A stretch of 53,754 nt of DNA from Myxococcota bacterium (GCA_028289325.1 JANQQN010000093.1:1-53754), one strand, 5' to 3'; numbered from the stretch's first letter, positions 16,781 to 28,872 are shown. Made by a program: numbers and translations. Notes: generated from the letters alone by a model not told the origin.

Positions 16781-18439
16781 TCAGCCACCGCCGGGGATCT
16801 TCAGCCCGTGGCGCTCCGCGCAAGCGCGGGCGTCGTCGTAGCCGGCGTCCAGGTGGCGGACTACGCCCATTCCGGGGTCGCTGGTCAGCACTCGCTGCAG
16901 TCGTCGGCCCGCCGCATCGGATCCATCCGCGACGATGACCATGCCCGCGTGCAGCGAGTAGCCGATGCCGACCCCCCCTCCATGGTGAAAGGAGACCCAC
17001 GACGCGCCGTTGACCGCGTTGATCAGCGCGTTCAGGATCGGCCAGTCCGCAACCGCGTCCGAACCGTCTTTCATGCCCTCGGTCTCCCGATTAGGAGACG
17101 CGACGCTGCCGCAGTCGAGGTGGTCACGGCCGATGACGATCGGTGCCCGCACCCGGCCCGTGCGAACGAGCTCGTTGAACGCGAGCCCGACCCGGGCCCG
17201 CTCCCCCATGCCCAGCCAGCAGATTCGAGACGGTAGGCCTTGAAAGGAGACTTTCGCCCGGGCGAGCTCGATCCATCGACGAAGGTGGGGGCGGTCAGGG
17301 ACGGCGGCGAGGACGGCGTCTTCGGTCGTTCGAATGTCTTGGGGGTCACCGGACAGCGCGACCCACCGAAACGGTCCTGACCCTTCGCAAAACAACGGGC
17401 GGATGTACCGGGGAACGAAGCCTTCGATGCGGAACGCGTCCGCGAATCCGCCTTCCTGGGCGAAGGCGCGAATGTTGTTTCCGTAGTCGAAGACATGGCT
17501 GCCCCGGTCGCCGAGGGCGACCATCGCTTCCACGTGGGCGGCCATCGACGTCTTCGACGCCACGACGTACGCGTCGGGGTTGCGGGCGCGGAGCTCGGCG
17601 GCCGCGGTCAACGTCACGCCCCGGGGTACGTATCCGTGCAACGGGTCGTGGGCGCTGGTCTGGTCGGTCACGAGATCCGGGACGACGCCCCGTCGCACCA
17701 GCTCCGGATAGACGTCGGCCGCGTTGGCGCACACCGCCACCGACAGCGGGCGGCGGTCTCGCTGCGCTCGTTCGATTCGCCGCAGGCCGTCATCCAGGTC
17801 GTCAGCGACCTCGTCGAGATAACGGGTCTCGAGTCGACGCTGGATCCGTGCCGGGTCGACCTCGATGCCTAAGAACGCCGCGCCCAGCATTGTCGCGGCG
17901 AGAGGTTGGGCGCCGCCCATCCCACCTAGCCCGGCCGACAGAACCAGCCGGCCCCGCAGATCGTCGGTTCCGAAGTGGGCTCGGCCCGCGGCGGCGAAGG
18001 TCTCGTAGGTTCCTTGCAAGATTCCTTGCGTGCCGATGTAGATCCATGAACCGGCGGTCATTTGGCCGTACATCATGAGACCGCGAGCCTCGAGCTCGCG
18101 AAAATGGGCCCACGTCGCCCACCGCCCGACCAGATTGCTGTTCGCGATCAGCACCCTCGGCGCATCTTCGTGGGAGCGGAAAACGCCGACCGGCTTGCCG
18201 GACTGCACGAGCAGGGTCTCGTCGCTCTCGAGCGACCTCAGGCTCGACAGGATGCGGTGAAAGCTCGGCCAGTCCCGGGCCGCCTTGCCCGTACCGCCGT
18301 ACACGACCAGATCTTCGGGGCGCTCGGCGACATCGGGGGCCAGATTGTGCTGAATCATCCTGAATGCGGCTTCCTGGATCCAACCCTTGCAGCTCAGGGT
18401 GACGCCCGTTGGGGGCCGGATGACATCGACCTCGGTCAT
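16781..18439 (-). CDS. hutU: Urocanate hydratase
   Basis: The second enzyme of histidine degradation, turning urocanate into imidazolonepropionate with tightly bound NAD. The ATG at 18439 gives 552 residues, matching the family; a TTG 36 bases upstream adds only [12 protein letters not shown]. Recognisable blocks include [73 protein letters not shown] and the C-terminal [19 protein letters not shown]. No hutH, hutI or hutG is adjacent. A separate hutF-like gene lies 24 kb away, suggesting the deiminase branch of the pathway. Confidence 0.97.
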   Translation of the reverse strand: MTEVDVIRPPTGVTLSCKGWIQEAAFRMIQHNLAPDVAERPEDLVVYGGTGKAARDWPSFHRILSSLRSLESDETLLVQSGKPVGVFRSHEDAPRVLIANSNLVGRWATWAHFRELEARGLMMYGQMTAGSWIYIGTQGILQGTYETFAAAGRAHFGTDDLRGRLVLSAGLGGMGGAQPLAATMLGAAFLGIEVDPARIQRRLETRYLDEVADDLDDGLRRIERAQRDRRPLSVAVCANAADVYPELVRRGVVPDLVTDQTSAHDPLHGYVPRGVTLTAAAELRARNPDAYVVASKTSMAAHVEAMVALGDRGSHVFDYGNNIRAFAQEGGFADAFRIEGFVPRYIRPLFCEGSGPFRWVALSGDPQDIRTTEDAVLAAVPDRPHLRRWIELARAKVSFQGLPSRICWLGMGERARVGLAFNELVRTGRVRAPIVIGRDHLDCGSVASPNRETEGMKDGSDAVADWPILNALINAVNGASWVSFHHGGGVGIGYSLHAGMVIVADGSDAAGRRLQRVLTSDPGMGVVRHLDAGYDDARACAERHGLKIPGGG

Positions 18440-18524
18440 AGCGTCACGGTGGCGAGACGGCGGCGCCGTCGTCAAGGCGTCGTCGGCTTGACCGGCGCTC
18501 TCGGTGCGTTCAGCGTCCTGAGAC

Positions 18525-19655
18525 GTGCTCCTGTCGGCTCTAGAGCGGGTGTTGGGCCGCTACGGCGTGCGGCGGGGCGGCGACGAAACGGTCCTCGTTG
18601 CCTGCTCCGGCGGCCTCGACAGCGTCGCTCTCGCCCATGCGGCGGTGGCGTTGCTCGGTGGCCGTCGGGTCGTGCTCGGCCACGTGGACCACGCGGTGCG
18701 CCAGGACTCCGGCGCCGATGCGGAGGCGGTGCGTGGATTCGCGTTGGCTTTGGGGGCCGAGGCCCGGGTGGACCGGCTCCCACCCGGCCCCGACGACGAA
18801 GCTCGACTTCGCGAAGCACGGTACGCGGCGCTGGAGCGACAGCGAGCGGCGAGCGGGGCCTCGCTGCTGCTGACCGCGCACACCGAGGACGATCAGGCGG
18901 AGACGGTGCTGATGGGATTGCTTCGAAGTGCCAGTCTCGGGTCGCTGTCGGGTATACCTGAGTCCAGAGGCCGTATTGTCCGTCCGCTTCTGACGGTAAC
19001 GCGTATCCAGCTGGTCGAGTACGTTCGCCGCCATCGCTTGCCTTTCCGGGAAGACCCGACCAATCGGGAGCCTCGATACCTGCGGAATCGAGTGCGTAAG
19101 GAGCTCCTGCCTTTGCTCGAGCGCCGGTACCGGCCCGGGATGCGGTCGCGCCTCGCTGCCCTCGCGACGGCCCTCCAGTCGGGGCCGGACCGGGTGCCGG
19201 CGCCGGACGTATCTCCGGCTGCAGCCCCTCCCCGAATGCTTTACCCGTGGGGGGAGGGGCGAATGTGGCTGAAAATGGAGCGGCACCCCTGGCACGGCGG
19301 CGCGGTGCCCACTAAGCCAGATACGGTGGCCTTCGATGCAGATCGCGTCGGTTCACCCCGGATTCGGCTGATCCGACCCGGGGACCGGATTCAGCCGTTC
19401 GGCATGATCGGGCATCGAAAACTTCGCGATCTTCTGCGGGAACGGGGAGTTCCCGTTCACGACCGGCCGGTCGTCCCGGTGGTGGTCGACCCCAACGATC
19501 GGGTGCTGTGGGTGCCGGGCATAGCTCGGTCCGCTTTGGCCCCCATCTCGGGAACGACCCGCGAGGTCTGGTGGTTCTCGATTGGACAGGATCACGAGTT
19601 GCAGGCGGGTGAAAGCCAGGCCACTCTAGACGGTGCCGTAGAAGGTGAGACCTAA
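18525..19655 (+). CDS. tilS: tRNA(Ile)-lysidine synthase
   Basis: Modifies the wobble cytidine of tRNA-Ile(CAU) to lysidine. The PP-loop motif SGGLDS lies at 28-33, followed by the family's [15 protein letters not shown] and [34 protein letters not shown] marks the end of the N-terminal domain. The C-terminal domain contains [14 protein letters not shown] and the late block [19 protein letters not shown] region ([16 protein letters not shown]). The length of 376 residues is within the bacterial range. The start is GTG 18525. ftsH follows 45 bp later, a pairing common across bacteria. Confidence 0.95.
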   Translation: MLLSALERVLGRYGVRRGGDETVLVACSGGLDSVALAHAAVALLGGRRVVLGHVDHAVRQDSGADAEAVRGFALALGAEARVDRLPPGPDDEARLREARYAALERQRAASGASLLLTAHTEDDQAETVLMGLLRSASLGSLSGIPESRGRIVRPLLTVTRIQLVEYVRRHRLPFREDPTNREPRYLRNRVRKELLPLLERRYRPGMRSRLAALATALQSGPDRVPAPDVSPAAAPPRMLYPWGEGRMWLKMERHPWHGGAVPTKPDTVAFDADRVGSPRIRLIRPGDRIQPFGMIGHRKLRDLLRERGVPVHDRPVVPVVVDPNDRVLWVPGIARSALAPISGTTREVWWFSIGQDHELQAGESQATLDGAVEGET

Positions 19656-19700
19656 GGATCTCGTGGCCCGTACAGCGCGGATCCGAAGACAGGAAAAGGC

Positions 19701-21647
<1,947 letters not shown>

Positions 21648-21653
21648 CCTTTC

Positions 21654-21688
21654 AAGCTGCGCGTTCGGCGGCCTCCGTCGCGCAGCTT
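21654..21688. terminator. Stem-loop between convergent ftsH and the MCP gene
   Basis: AAGCTGCGCG (21654-21663) and CGCGCAGCTT (21679-21688) form a perfect 10 bp stem with a 15-base loop, placed between the two stops. It could terminate transcription from both sides. There is no long T-run, so its efficiency is uncertain. Confidence 0.7.
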
Positions 21689-21696
21689 GCTTCGAC

Positions 21697-22758
21697 TCAG
21701 AACAGCTCGATATCCCCCGCGTCCATCGACTCCTGCTCGACGGCTCGGTGCGCGGTCTCCACGGAAGCCTCGCGAAGGGCCTCCCTCACCAGACGCATGT
21801 ACGGCTCCTTCGAGCGTCGCGCCGCGGCGGCGGTCGCATTGTCGCGGGCCCTGGGCAACACTTCCCGCAGACCCTGCGCTTTCTCTTTCACGTGCTCCAG
21901 GATCTGGGTGACCATGTCTTCGAACTGCATCGAGCGAATGGCGGCGTCGGTGCTGCGGCCAACGCGGTTGGTGAATTCACCGAGCTCGTCGAGGGTCTTC
22001 GAGACCTCGCGGTCCATGCCCTCCAGCTGTCCGAGCATGTCGTCGACCCCGCCTTTGGCGTTGAGGGCCAAGCTCATGTCTTGCGACGCGATCTGGCGTG
22101 CCGCTTCTCGCACGTCGCCGATGACCGTTCGCGCCGCGTCGACCTGGCTGCCGATCTCCTCGTTGAGGGCCTTGGTGTCCCGCGACAACATGCGGACCTC
22201 CGACGCCACGACCTTGAACCCCTTACCGGCCTCGCCGGCTCGGGCGGCCTCCAAAGCGGCGTTGATGGCCAGGATATTCGTTTCTTCGGCGATGGAGTCG
22301 ACCTGGGAGACGAGGTCGAAGATCCGGTCCATGTGGTCGACCATGTCGTCGATCTTGTACGAGATGGTGATCGACTGCTTGCTGAAGTGGACCAGGACCT
22401 CGGTGAAGCGCTGAAGGACCGCGGCCGTCTGGGCCACGAACGCGCTGACGTTCAGACCTTCACCGCCCTGTTCGGCGGCGGCGCCGGACATGCTGGTGAG
22501 CAGGGCCTGCACTCGGTCCTGCTGGGCGATGGTATCGTCGCTCAGCTTGTGGAAGCTGTGCATGAGCTCGGTGGACGCGTCTTGAAGTAAGCCTTTGGCC
22601 CGGTCGAGCTCCTGGCAGATGTCTTGGCATTCGGCAGTCTGGATCTGGCCGAGCTCGACGAGCAGGCTCGCGGCCTCATCGTCGTTGGCCCGGCCACGCA
22701 GCGATGACGTTAGCCCGACGTCGGGCCCTTTGTTTGGGTGAGAGTCTTCGCTCGTCAT
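21697..22758 (-). CDS. Soluble methyl-accepting chemotaxis-like signalling protein
   Basis: A 353-residue cytosolic receptor-like protein with no transmembrane segment. The central half carries the MCP signalling tip: VDSIAEETNILAINAALEAA followed by RAGEAGKGFKVVASEVRML, then the descending helix. The N-terminal 100 residues are helical and unrecognised. The protein ends in DAGDIELF, a C-terminal pattern also seen in the CheD of this locus (SGGVELF). Divergent from the cheY-led operon with 144 bp between them, so it is probably the receptor of this pathway. It may be a soluble sensor or regulate CheA through another receptor. Confidence 0.9.
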   Translation of the reverse strand: MTSEDSHPNKGPDVGLTSSLRGRANDDEAASLLVELGQIQTAECQDICQELDRAKGLLQDASTELMHSFHKLSDDTIAQQDRVQALLTSMSGAAAEQGGEGLNVSAFVAQTAAVLQRFTEVLVHFSKQSITISYKIDDMVDHMDRIFDLVSQVDSIAEETNILAINAALEAARAGEAGKGFKVVASEVRMLSRDTKALNEEIGSQVDAARTVIGDVREAARQIASQDMSLALNAKGGVDDMLGQLEGMDREVSKTLDELGEFTNRVGRSTDAAIRSMQFEDMVTQILEHVKEKAQGLREVLPRARDNATAAAARRSKEPYMRLVREALREASVETAHRAVEQESMDAGDIELF

Positions 22759-22902
22759 GCTGTCCCGTTCCTACGACGGCCGCCGATCACCGCGTTTGGC
22801 GCAAGCAGGCCTCCGACTCGGTGCATTCGGCGGCCTCGAACTCATCTTGAGGCTCGAGTTCCGGCTCAAACCCGTTAGGCCGAGGCCGATTGGGGAGATG
22901 AG
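22759..22902. promoter_or_regulatory. Divergent promoter region of the chemosensory locus
   Basis: The 144 bp between the MCP-like gene and cheY must drive both sides. A GGGGAG at 22892-22897 lies 5 bases before the cheY ATG. I looked for a sigma-54 (GG-N10-GC) element and did not find a convincing one. No other operator is recognised. Confidence 0.35.
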
Positions 22903-23265
22903 ATGGCCGAAATCCTCGCCGTAGATGACTCTCCTTCGATGCGAGCGCTGGTCGAAACCACGCTCCGGTCGGCCGGTCACACCGTTACGCCGGCCTGCGA
23001 TGGCGTCGAGGCGCTGTCCATCGCCCGCCGGCAGAAGGTCCAGCTCGTCCTCGCCGACGTCAATATGCCCAACATGGACGGGATCACTCTGGTCCGTCGG
23101 CTCCGGGAGTTACCGGGCTACAAGTTCGTGCCAATCTTGATGCTGACCACCGAAATCAGCGCGGACCGCAAAAAGGAAGCGAAGTCGGCGGGGGCCACGG
23201 GTTGGCTCGTCAAGCCTTTCGATCCCCCCCAGCTCCTGAGCACGATCACCAAAGTGATCAGCTGA
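22903..23265 (+). CDS. cheY: CheY-like single-domain response regulator
   Basis: A 120-residue stand-alone receiver. The acidic pocket is D8/D9, the phospho-acceptor is D52 in LADVNMPNMDG, the conserved Thr is in MLTTE (82-83) and the Lys is K104 in LVKPF. First gene of the plus-strand chemosensory operon; a GGGGAG ribosome binding site decides the ATG at 22903. Presumably phosphorylated by the CheA encoded downstream and then acting on a motor or another output. Confidence 0.95.
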   Translation: MAEILAVDDSPSMRALVETTLRSAGHTVTPACDGVEALSIARRQKVQLVLADVNMPNMDGITLVRRLRELPGYKFVPILMLTTEISADRKKEAKSAGATGWLVKPFDPPQLLSTITKVIS

Positions 23266-23284
23266 CGAAGGGCCACGCGCAAAC

Positions 23285-23569
23285 ATGGATACGACGACCC
23301 TCGTTTGTCCCCGCGAGATGGATATCGCGCACGCTCAGGCGTTTAAAGACCAGCTCCTGGGTTTGCCTAAGGCCGGTCCGGTCGCCGTCGACGTATCGGA
23401 CGTGTGTCGAGTCGATGGTGCTGGCCTTCAGCTCCTGTTGGCGTTCGTTCGAATGCTGGCGTCCGAGGGGCGCTCCTGGTCGTGGGTCGGTCGGGCCGCG
23501 AGCCTCGAAGAGGCGGCGAATCGGCTGGCCATCGCCGATCATCTGCACTTTCGGGCAGGCGAGGAGTGA
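23285..23569 (+). CDS. STAS-domain protein lacking the phosphorylatable serine
   Basis: A 94-residue stand-alone STAS protein between cheY and cheA. The loop that normally carries the phospho-serine (D-S-S/A-G-L) reads CRVDGAGLQLLL, with D44 and then Gly at 45 in place of Ser. Thus it probably is not a classical anti-sigma antagonist controlled by phosphorylation. Comparable Ser-less STAS proteins occur in chemotaxis operons next to cheA, where they may act as scaffolds. cheA starts 3 bases after its stop. Confidence 0.85.
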   Translation: MDTTTLVCPREMDIAHAQAFKDQLLGLPKAGPVAVDVSDVCRVDGAGLQLLLAFVRMLASEGRSWSWVGRAASLEEAANRLAIADHLHFRAGEE

Positions 23570-23572
23570 GCC

Positions 23573-25666
23573 ATGACCGACAATCGCGAAATGATCGAAC
23601 AGCTGCGAGCCGTGTTTTTCGAAGAGGCGGAGGATGGGCTCGCGATCATGGAGACCGGTCTTCTTCGTCTCGATGAAGGCGTACGCGATCCCGAGTTGAT
23701 CAACAGCATCTTTCGCGCCGCGCACTCGATCAAGGGCGGCAGCGGAACGTTCGGATTCTCGGACCTGATCGACTTCACCCACTGCATCGAAACCCTGCTC
23801 GACCGGATGCGGAGCAGCACCCACCCGATCGACAGCGAAACGATCTCGGTCCTTCTGCATTCGGTCGACCATCTTCGGGTTCTGCTGGTGGGGGCCATGA
23901 ACGACGAGCCGACCGAAGAGGGGCTCACGGCCGAGGTTCAGGCCGAGCTGGAGGCGCTCTTGGGGCCGACGACCGCTTCGGCGGGTAAGGCCGCCGAAGC
24001 GCCTTCCTCGTCGACGCCGGGGCAGCTATGCCGCTTCAAGATCCGGTTCGAACCCGGCCGCGACCTCATGCGGACGGGCAACGACCCCGTACTGATCCTG
24101 CGGGAACTGGGAACGCTCGGGCCCGTGCGGGTCGTTGCTGGCCTCGACGCGTTACCTCGGCTCGATGGGCTCGAGGCCGAGTCGTTCTATCTGTCGTTTC
24201 AGATCGAGCTCGAGACGGAGGCCCCCCTGGAGGTGGTGGAGGATGTGTTCGGCTGGGTCGAAGATGAGGCTCGGATCGAGATCGAGCGTGAGCCGATCGA
24301 GAGCGCCGCCGCGCCGGCGCCGACTTCGCATCCCGCGCCGATTTCCGCGCCTGCGCCGACCCCGGTCGCCGCCGCCTCGACTCCGGCGTCGGCGCAGGAC
24401 AGGCCCGCCGGGCCCAAGCCCTCAGCGGCGTCCACGGGGCCCAAGAGCCCGGACGCAGGGTCGATTCGGGTGGGGATCGAGAAGATCGACGCGCTCATCA
24501 ATCTCGTCGGCGAGCTGGTGATCACGCAGTCCATGCTGGGGCAGATCGAAAAAACGTTCGATATGACCAAGCTCGAACGGCTTCGGGACGGCCTCAGCGA
24601 GCTGGAGCGGAATACTCGGCAGCTGCAGGAGTCGGTGATGCGGATCCGGATGCTGCCGATCCGGTTCGTGTTTAGCCGATTCCCGCGGATGGTCCGGGAC
24701 CTCAGTCAACGGCTGGACAAGCAGGTCAAGCTGACCTTGAGCGGTGAAGGCACCGAGCTCGATAAGACGGTGATGGAGAAGATCGGCGATCCGCTGGTGC
24801 ATCTCGTCCGCAACGCGCTCGACCACGGCTTGGAGAGCCCCGATGTCCGCCGGGAAGCCGGCAAATCCCCCGAAGGCCACCTGGAGATCAACGCCTACCA
24901 TCAGGGAGGAAGCATCGTCATCGAGGTCCGCGACGACGGTCGGGGGCTCAACGAGCAGAAGATCTACCAGCGCGGCGTGGAACGCGGACTGATCGACGCC
25001 CAGGACAAACCGCCGACCGAGCGCATTCTCGATCTGATCTTCCATGCCGGCTTTTCGACGGCGGACCAGGTCAGCGACGTGTCGGGGCGGGGCGTTGGGC
25101 TGGACGTCGTGCGCCGGAACATTCGCGAGCTCGGGGGTCACATCGAAGTGACCAGCTCGCTGGGCATCGGAACGACGTTCACGATTCGACTGCCGCTGAC
25201 CCTCGCTATTCTCGACGGCCAGCTCGTTCGGGTGGGAAAGCAGACCTTCATCGTGCCCTTGGTATCGATCGTCGAGACGCTCGAAATGGACACCAAGCTG
25301 GTCAGCGCGGTGGCCGGACGGGCGGAGGTATATCGACTGCGCGACGAGTACATTCCCATCGTTCGTCTGTACGATCTGTTCGGGATCAAGGATGCGCAGA
25401 CCCAGCTCGCCGACGGCTTGCTGATGGTCATGGAGGGCGCGGGTCAACGTGCGGGCATCCTGGTCGATGACCTCCTGGACCAGCAGCAGGTCGTCATCAA
25501 GAGCCTCGAATCGAACTTCCGTCAGGTTCAAGGCATTTCGGGGGCGACGATCCTGGGCGACGGGACGGTGGCGCTGATCCTGGATACCGCCGGCCTCATC
25601 AACTTCGCGAGTCGCCGTGCGTTCAAGAGTAAGGGCGCCAGCGAAGAACACCTCGCATGGTCATAG
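23573..25666 (+). CDS. cheA: Chemotaxis histidine kinase CheA
   Basis: A 697-residue kinase linking receptors to CheY and CheB. Domains in order: HPt with phospho-H51 in FRAAHSIKGG; a second folded segment (about 153-240, FKIRFEPGRDLMRTGNDPVL); a long Pro/Ala/Ser linker (about 245-300); the P3 dimerisation helices; the P4 ATPase with N-box HLVRNALDHGLE, G1 VRDDGRGL and G2 GRGVGLDVV; and a C-terminal CheW-like P5. All catalytic boxes look intact. Its stop overlaps an upstream ATG for cheW and lies 8 bases before the preferred cheW start. Confidence 0.98.
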   Translation: MTDNREMIEQLRAVFFEEAEDGLAIMETGLLRLDEGVRDPELINSIFRAAHSIKGGSGTFGFSDLIDFTHCIETLLDRMRSSTHPIDSETISVLLHSVDHLRVLLVGAMNDEPTEEGLTAEVQAELEALLGPTTASAGKAAEAPSSSTPGQLCRFKIRFEPGRDLMRTGNDPVLILRELGTLGPVRVVAGLDALPRLDGLEAESFYLSFQIELETEAPLEVVEDVFGWVEDEARIEIEREPIESAAAPAPTSHPAPISAPAPTPVAAASTPASAQDRPAGPKPSAASTGPKSPDAGSIRVGIEKIDALINLVGELVITQSMLGQIEKTFDMTKLERLRDGLSELERNTRQLQESVMRIRMLPIRFVFSRFPRMVRDLSQRLDKQVKLTLSGEGTELDKTVMEKIGDPLVHLVRNALDHGLESPDVRREAGKSPEGHLEINAYHQGGSIVIEVRDDGRGLNEQKIYQRGVERGLIDAQDKPPTERILDLIFHAGFSTADQVSDVSGRGVGLDVVRRNIRELGGHIEVTSSLGIGTTFTIRLPLTLAILDGQLVRVGKQTFIVPLVSIVETLEMDTKLVSAVAGRAEVYRLRDEYIPIVRLYDLFGIKDAQTQLADGLLMVMEGAGQRAGILVDDLLDQQQVVIKSLESNFRQVQGISGATILGDGTVALILDTAGLINFASRRAFKSKGASEEHLAWS

Positions 25667-25674
25667 GAGCTCGC

Positions 25675-26205
25675 ATGGAAACCACGCCAACCTCGAGCGG
25701 CTCGTCGGACACCCCAGCTTCCGGCGCCGCGGCCGCCCCAGATACCAGTCGTCAGGTTCTGACCTTCATGTTGGGACCTGAGGAGTACGGGGTCGACATT
25801 CTTCGAGTGCAGGAGATTCGAGGGTGGGAGCAAGCGACGCCGATCCCCAACACGCCCGACTTCATCCGCGGCGTCATCAATCTGCGCGGAACCATCGTGC
25901 CGATCGTCGATCTACGGCTCCGTCTCGGCATGCCCGCTCGGCCCTATGGCCCCACCACGGTGGTCATTATTCTGAAGGTCGTCAGCCCCCTGCGCCAGCG
26001 GACCATGGGCGTGGTGGTCGACGCCGTATCCGACGTCCATGTCGTCTCTTCCCGCCAGATGCGGGCTCCGCCGGGATTGAGCAGTATCGACGCCGAGTTC
26101 GTGATGGGGTTGGCGGCGGTCGGAGACAAGATGCTGATCGTGGTCGATGTCGACGAGCTTCTCAACTCGGGAGAGCTCGCCGACCAGGCGTCCTCATCCG
26201 GCTGA
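25675..26205 (+). CDS. cheW: Chemotaxis coupling protein CheW
   Basis: Couples receptors to CheA. The ATG at 25675 is preferred because TAGGAGC sits just upstream; an ATG at 25657 inside cheA would add six residues. The 176-residue protein has a Ser/Thr/Ala-rich N-terminal tail of about 25 residues. The SH3-like core includes FMLGPEEYGVDILRVQEIRG, PNTPDFIRGVINLRGTIVPI and DLRLRLGMP, and late GLAAVGDKMLIVVDVDELL. A 95 bp gap with a small hairpin separates it from cheR. Confidence 0.97.
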   Translation: METTPTSSGSSDTPASGAAAAPDTSRQVLTFMLGPEEYGVDILRVQEIRGWEQATPIPNTPDFIRGVINLRGTIVPIVDLRLRLGMPARPYGPTTVVIILKVVSPLRQRTMGVVVDAVSDVHVVSSRQMRAPPGLSSIDAEFVMGLAAVGDKMLIVVDVDELLNSGELADQASSSG

Positions 26206-26272
26206 CGGCGATCGAACGCTCGTTTCGAACACGCTTGAATCCCCGCTTCGCGCGCCGATCAGAAGGATGAGT

Positions 26273-26288
26273 CCGTAGTTGTCTACGG
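26273..26288 (+). promoter_or_regulatory. Small hairpin just upstream of the cheR start
   Basis: CCGTAG (26273-26278) and CTACGG (26283-26288) form a 6 bp stem with the loop TTGT, ending 12 bases before the cheR ATG at 26301. The only Shine-Dalgarno-like sequence (GGGG) lies immediately after it. It might affect cheR translation or mark the end of the cheY-cheW transcript. Confidence 0.4.
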
Positions 26289-26300
26289 CGTGGGGCTAAA

Positions 26301-27140
26301 ATGAATCCCGGGCGTGAGTTTCAGCTTTCAGACCAGCAATTCGGATGGGTGTGCAAACACGTCAAGGACCGCACGGGCATCACGTTAAACGACACCAAGC
26401 GCAACCTGGTTCACAATCGACTGTCGTCTCGGGTCCGGAGTCTGGGCCTGGCGGACTTCGACGGCTACTTCGCGCTCCTCGATCGCGCCGACTCCGAGGA
26501 GCTGGAAGAGTTCGTCAACGCGATCACCACCAACGTGACGTCTTTCTTTCGAGAGAATCATCATTTCGAGTTCCTCCGGGATACAGCGCTTCCGGAAGCG
26601 ATGGCCCGCAACGCTGGCCGCCGCCGGGTTCGGATCTGGTCGGCGGGCTGCTCGAAGGGCATGGAGCCGTACAGCATCGCGATGGTGGCGAAGGAGGTCA
26701 TTCCGGACAATGCGGGTTGGGATACCAAAATTCTGGCCACGGATCTCGATACCAAAGTGCTGCAGGTCGGTCGGTCGGGGGTCTACGGGATCGAGGCCGC
26801 CGAAGCGATCGGCGACGACCGTCTCCGTCGCTTCGTGCGCCGGGGTAGAGGCGCCAACGAAGGCCAAATTCGAATGATGCCCGAGCTCCAACAGATGATT
26901 TCCTTCAAACACCTGAATCTGATGGAGACGTGGCCGCTGCGAGGACCGTTCGACGTCATATTCTGTCGAAACGTGGTCATCTACTTCGATCGTCCGACGC
27001 AAGCGACGCTCTGGAGCCGGTTCGCCAAGCTCCTCGCCCACGGCGGTTATCTGTTCATGGGACACTCGGAGTCGATGCTGGGCGACGCCACGTTCGAGCC
27101 GATCGGCCGCACGATGTACCGAAAGATCGGAGACGGATGA
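26301..27140 (+). CDS. cheR: Chemotaxis receptor methyltransferase CheR
   Basis: SAM-dependent enzyme that methylates glutamates on receptors. The 279-residue length is typical. Its N-terminal helical domain ends near residue 70 (FVNAITTNVTSFFRENHHF). The SAM site is RIWSAGCSKGMEPYSIAM, followed by ILATDLDTKVL. Then FDVIFCRNVVIYFD and GGYLFMGHSESML complete the family signature. Its stop overlaps the cheD start (ATGA). Confidence 0.97.
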   Translation: MNPGREFQLSDQQFGWVCKHVKDRTGITLNDTKRNLVHNRLSSRVRSLGLADFDGYFALLDRADSEELEEFVNAITTNVTSFFRENHHFEFLRDTALPEAMARNAGRRRVRIWSAGCSKGMEPYSIAMVAKEVIPDNAGWDTKILATDLDTKVLQVGRSGVYGIEAAEAIGDDRLRRFVRRGRGANEGQIRMMPELQQMISFKHLNLMETWPLRGPFDVIFCRNVVIYFDRPTQATLWSRFAKLLAHGGYLFMGHSESMLGDATFEPIGRTMYRKIGDG

Positions 27141-27757
27141 GTCGCCCAGGGATAGAGATACCGCCGGCCCTCGACGGTTTCGAAGGCATCAGTCGGAGCT
27201 GGGAGCCGGTTCTCGGGACTTACTGCGCGCGTATCTTGCCCGGTGAGTTCTACGTGACCCCTCACGACGAAGTCTTGAGCACGGTCCTGGGGTCGTGCAT
27301 TTCCGCGTGCATTCGTGTCCCTCGCCTGTTCCTCGGCGGTATGAATCACTTCATGCTCCCGGCCGGCGATAATGGGGGGACCGCGACGGGAAGCGAAGCC
27401 CGGTACGGCACGTTCGCCATGGAGTGCCTGGTCAACGAGCTCCTCAAGCGAGGCGCTCTACGAAGTGAGTTGGAGGCCAAGATCGTCGGCGGCGGTAAGA
27501 TGTACGACTCGGAGGCCGGTATCGGCCAAGGCAACATTCACTTCGTACTTCGATATCTGAGCACGGAAGGGATCTCGGTCATCGGTCAAGACGTCGGGGG
27601 TGCCTCTCCCCGTCGGGTTCAGTACTTTCCGAGGTCGGGTCGGCTGCGGGTCAAGAAGCTCCCGAGCGTTCGAATGGAATCTATCGATCGGTCCGAACGC
27701 GCGCATCTGGAGGCCAATGTCGAGCGCCGTCGGTCCGGAGGCGTCGAGCTATTCTAG
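27137..27757 (+). CDS. cheD: Chemoreceptor glutamine deamidase CheD
   Basis: Converts specific receptor glutamines to glutamates. The start is the ATG at 27137, overlapping the cheR stop; a longer reading frame inside cheR is not used. The 206-residue product has the nucleophile C54 in [10 protein letters not shown], the general base H71 in GGMNHFMLP, and [16 protein letters not shown]. The C-terminus is extended by about 40 basic residues and ends in SGGVELF. That ending resembles the MCP-like protein of this locus (DIELF). cheB follows after 8 bases. No cheC is seen nearby. Confidence 0.95.
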   Translation: MSRPGIEIPPALDGFEGISRSWEPVLGTYCARILPGEFYVTPHDEVLSTVLGSCISACIRVPRLFLGGMNHFMLPAGDNGGTATGSEARYGTFAMECLVNELLKRGALRSELEAKIVGGGKMYDSEAGIGQGNIHFVLRYLSTEGISVIGQDVGGASPRRVQYFPRSGRLRVKKLPSVRMESIDRSERAHLEANVERRRSGGVELF

Positions 27758-27765
27758 GAGTTACG

Positions 27766-28872
27766 ATGGGCAAGATCAGAGTCGTCGTCGTCGATGACTC
27801 GGCGTTGATGCGCCGAGTGTTGACCGAAATCTTGAACAGCGATCGCGGTATCGAGGTCGTAGCCACCGCGGCGGACCCGCTGATCGCTCGGGAGAAGATA
27901 CGTGCCCTCAATCCCGACGTCATAACCCTCGATGTCGAGATGCCGAGGATGGACGGGCTGACGTTCCTCCGGAACATCATGAGGCTGCGTCCGATGCCGG
28001 TGGTGATGGTGTCTTCGCTGACTGAACGCGGCGCGGATGTCACTCTTCAGGCCCTCGAGATCGGGGCCGTAGACTTCGTGACCAAGCCGAAGATCGGTCA
28101 ACGAGAGGGGCTCGAGAGTCAGGCCGATTCGCTCATCAGCAAGGTCAAGGTCGCGGCTCGGGCACGGGTCAAAAGAGCCAGCGAAGTCCCCAAGGTGGCC
28201 CCCAAGCACGGCGCGGACGTGGTCCTTCCTCGGGGTCCGGCCCCGGTTCGGCCGTTCATGACCACCGACCGAATCCTGGCCATCGGCGCGTCCACGGGAG
28301 GAACGGAGGCGATCAAGGATGTGTTGGAGCCACTGGACGCCGACTCGCCGATCATCGTCATCGCGCAACACATCCCCCCCATGTTCAGCAAGTCGTTCGC
28401 GAAGCGGCTGGACGAAATCTGCCGCATTCGGGTCTCGGAGGCCGTCGACGGCGAGGTGTTGATGGCCGGTCACGCGTACGTGGCCCCCGGCGATGCACAT
28501 CTGATCTTGGCGCGTGACGGAGCCCGTTACGTCAGCAAGTTGAGCACCGGACCCGCGGTCAATCGACATCGGCCGTCGGTCGATGTCCTCTTTCGATCGG
28601 TTGCTCAGAGTGCGGGCCGTAACGCGGTGGGGGTGATCCTGACCGGAATGGGGGACGACGGCGCTCGCGGTCTGCTGGAGCTGCGGAACTGTGGCGCCCA
28701 CACCATCGCGCAAGATGAAGCGACCAGTGTGGTGTGGGGCATGCCTGGCGAGGCGGTCAAGATGGAGGCCGCGTGCGAAGTCCTTGCTCTGCACCACATC
28801 AGCGCGACGATGATCGAGAAGGTCGCTCAGGATCCGAGCCCGACTTCAAAGGCCGCCGCCGGTGGACGATAG
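27766..28872 (+). CDS. cheB: Protein-glutamate methylesterase/response regulator CheB
   Basis: Removes methyl groups from receptors when phosphorylated by CheA, and may also deamidate. The 368-residue protein has an N-terminal receiver (D10, D11, phospho-D56 in [11 protein letters not shown] in VTKP) and a C-terminal methylesterase. The catalytic set is Ser in [11 protein letters not shown], His in IAQHIPP and Asp in GMGDDGARG. The linker between the two is basic and Pro-rich. Located between cheD and the second STAS gene. Confidence 0.98.
   Translation: MGKIRVVVVDDSALMRRVLTEILNSDRGIEVVATAADPLIAREKIRALNPDVITLDVEMPRMDGLTFLRNIMRLRPMPVVMVSSLTERGADVTLQALEIGAVDFVTKPKIGQREGLESQADSLISKVKVAARARVKRASEVPKVAPKHGADVVLPRGPAPVRPFMTTDRILAIGASTGGTEAIKDVLEPLDADSPIIVIAQHIPPMFSKSFAKRLDEICRIRVSEAVDGEVLMAGHAYVAPGDAHLILARDGARYVSKLSTGPAVNRHRPSVDVLFRSVAQSAGRNAVGVILTGMGDDGARGLLELRNCGAHTIAQDEATSVVWGMPGEAVKMEAACEVLALHHISATMIEKVAQDPSPTSKAAAGGR

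Noticed and set aside
22759..22902. Sigma-54 promoter upstream of cheY
   Set aside because: No GG-N10-GC pair with proper flanks could be found.
24422..25651. Long antisense open frame opposite cheA
   Set aside because: Shadow of a high-GC gene; cheA motifs in the plus frame are clear.
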